Origin: Patiria pectinifera
Taxonomy: Eukaryota > Echinodermata > Asteroidea > Valvatida > Asterinidae
DNA length: 64,000 nt
Direction of reading: 5' to 3'
NCBI GenBank assembly: GCA_029964075.1
Contig: CM057135.1
Span: 25,136,863-25,200,862 of the forward strand
Positions 63,387 to 64,000 of this stretch are shown one piece after another. The position numbers were made by a program, and so were the translations under genes. The notes below the pieces were generated by a model. The model was not told where the DNA came from and searched no databases. It saw only the letters and a program-made list of their open reading frames with translations. Within the stretch, counting starts at the first letter, position 1, and each line of letters begins with the position of its first letter.

Positions 63387-63638
63387 GTACAGCCACCGGT
63401 GCCGACCCCTCCCCGGTCCACTCCTTCAACGATTACATCAGCCGTCTTGAGGACGACAACGACAACTTCGTCCGCTTCGACAAGGGCGAGGACCTGGCCT
63501 ACTGCCGCGTGCTGATCATCGACGACTCGCTGTACGAGGACGCCGAAGACTTCCAGGTCAAACTGACCATGCCCATGGGAGGCCGCGTCGGGGAGCCGGC
63601 CCAACTCAACGTGGTGATCGCCGCCGATGCTGCAGATG
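63387..63638 (+). CDS. FREM2: FREM2/ECM3-like exon: second half of Calx-beta 2 (gene continues beyond window)
   Basis: This 252-base exon is in phase 1 at both ends (donor gtgagt at 63639). It completes Calx-beta 2: GTATGADPSP, then FNDYISR, then VRFDKGEDLAYCRVLI, the acidic motif IDDSLYEDAEDFQVKL, and MPMGGRVGEP. The IIDDSLYE...F...MPMGGR arrangement is one I recognise from FREM2. By my count 70 of 83 full codons end in G or C. The final G starts a codon finished in an exon outside the window. FREM2-type proteins have further Calx-beta domains, a transmembrane segment and a short cytoplasmic tail, all expected downstream. A 95-codon antisense ORF over this exon is a mirror artefact of the GC-rich code. 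Confidence 0.95.
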
Positions 63639-64000
63639 GTGAGTTTCAAAATCCATTAAGAAAATTTGTCTGGGTACAAGTCAATTTAAGCCTCGAGTTG
63701 CATTTTGCGAAATTGGCTTTTATTTAAAATGAGAAATTCAGTTTAGCAGTCGGGGCTTGTAGGTCTGGGTTGCGATTGATTCAGATACTTTTGTTGGTGA
63801 AACTTCCTTGGACCTTAGCTTTTGGGGGAATTACTTGCCTTTTCAATCTATGTTGAATGGATTTAACTGGTTTTAGTTGGGACCAGTGCTAAATGATCAG
63901 CGGACACGAAAAGATAAATGAAGTTTAAAGCTCCAGAATTTTTATCAGATCATGTTTTTCACAAAATGAAATAATCTCCGAGCTGAGAAATATGTGACCT
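63639..64000 (+). other. Start of the next intron (open at window end)
   Basis: This stretch begins with the donor gtgagt and shows AT-rich non-coding sequence with no second exon before the window ends. Confidence 0.8.

Noticed and set aside
63362..63649. 95-codon ORF on the minus strand over the last exon
   Set aside because: It is the antisense reading of a GC-rich coding exon; the plus strand gives the conserved Calx-beta sequence.
1..64000. CRISPR array, operon or prokaryotic gene cluster
   Set aside because: The window has spliced exons, long introns and SINEs. The tandem repeats lack unique spacers of constant length, so they are minisatellites and not CRISPR arrays.

Overview
This is a eukaryotic genomic window that is overwhelmingly non-coding. 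It carries one recognisable gene, on the + strand: an internal part of a FRAS1/FREM-family extracellular-matrix protein, closest in my reading to vertebrate FREM2 and to the sea-urchin matrix protein ECM3. Five GC-rich exons (22691-22780, 57482-57628, 58045-58275, 60549-60677, 63387-63638) sit in AT-rich introns. Spliced together they read without interruption for 849 bases (283 codons). They encode the end of a CSPG/NG2-type repeat, then a Calx-beta domain, then most of a second Calx-beta domain. Every exon starts and ends in phase 1. Both ends of the gene lie outside the window.

Layout: 1-22690 is upstream intron (no exon seen). 22781-57481 is one very large intron of about 34.7 kb. From 57.5 kb to 63.6 kb four exons follow at closer spacing. 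63639-64000 is the start of the next intron. I found no second gene, no intact tRNA or rRNA gene, and no long transposase or reverse-transcriptase ORF. The many short ORFs show no family resemblance and no coding signature, and are taken as chance.

The introns hold small repeats: a family of about 140-bp inverted-repeat elements with AGGCATGCAA ends (four dispersed copies, one also caught in a tandem duplication); a 235-bp element flanked by TTA that looks like a Harbinger-type MITE; another inverted-repeat element near 24.4 kb; at least three kinds of tRNA-derived SINE; and several tandem arrays, including a 16-bp minisatellite whose units switch orientation and an AATTCTAGTT-type minisatellite. 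Long G or C homopolymers recur, one of them inside a splice acceptor tract.

Organism: the long introns, the SINE types and an invertebrate-looking FREM2/ECM3 homologue suggest a marine invertebrate deuterostome, most likely an echinoderm. This is inference, not proof. I found no novel multi-gene system. The points most worth checking are the repeat families and some splice-site oddities.
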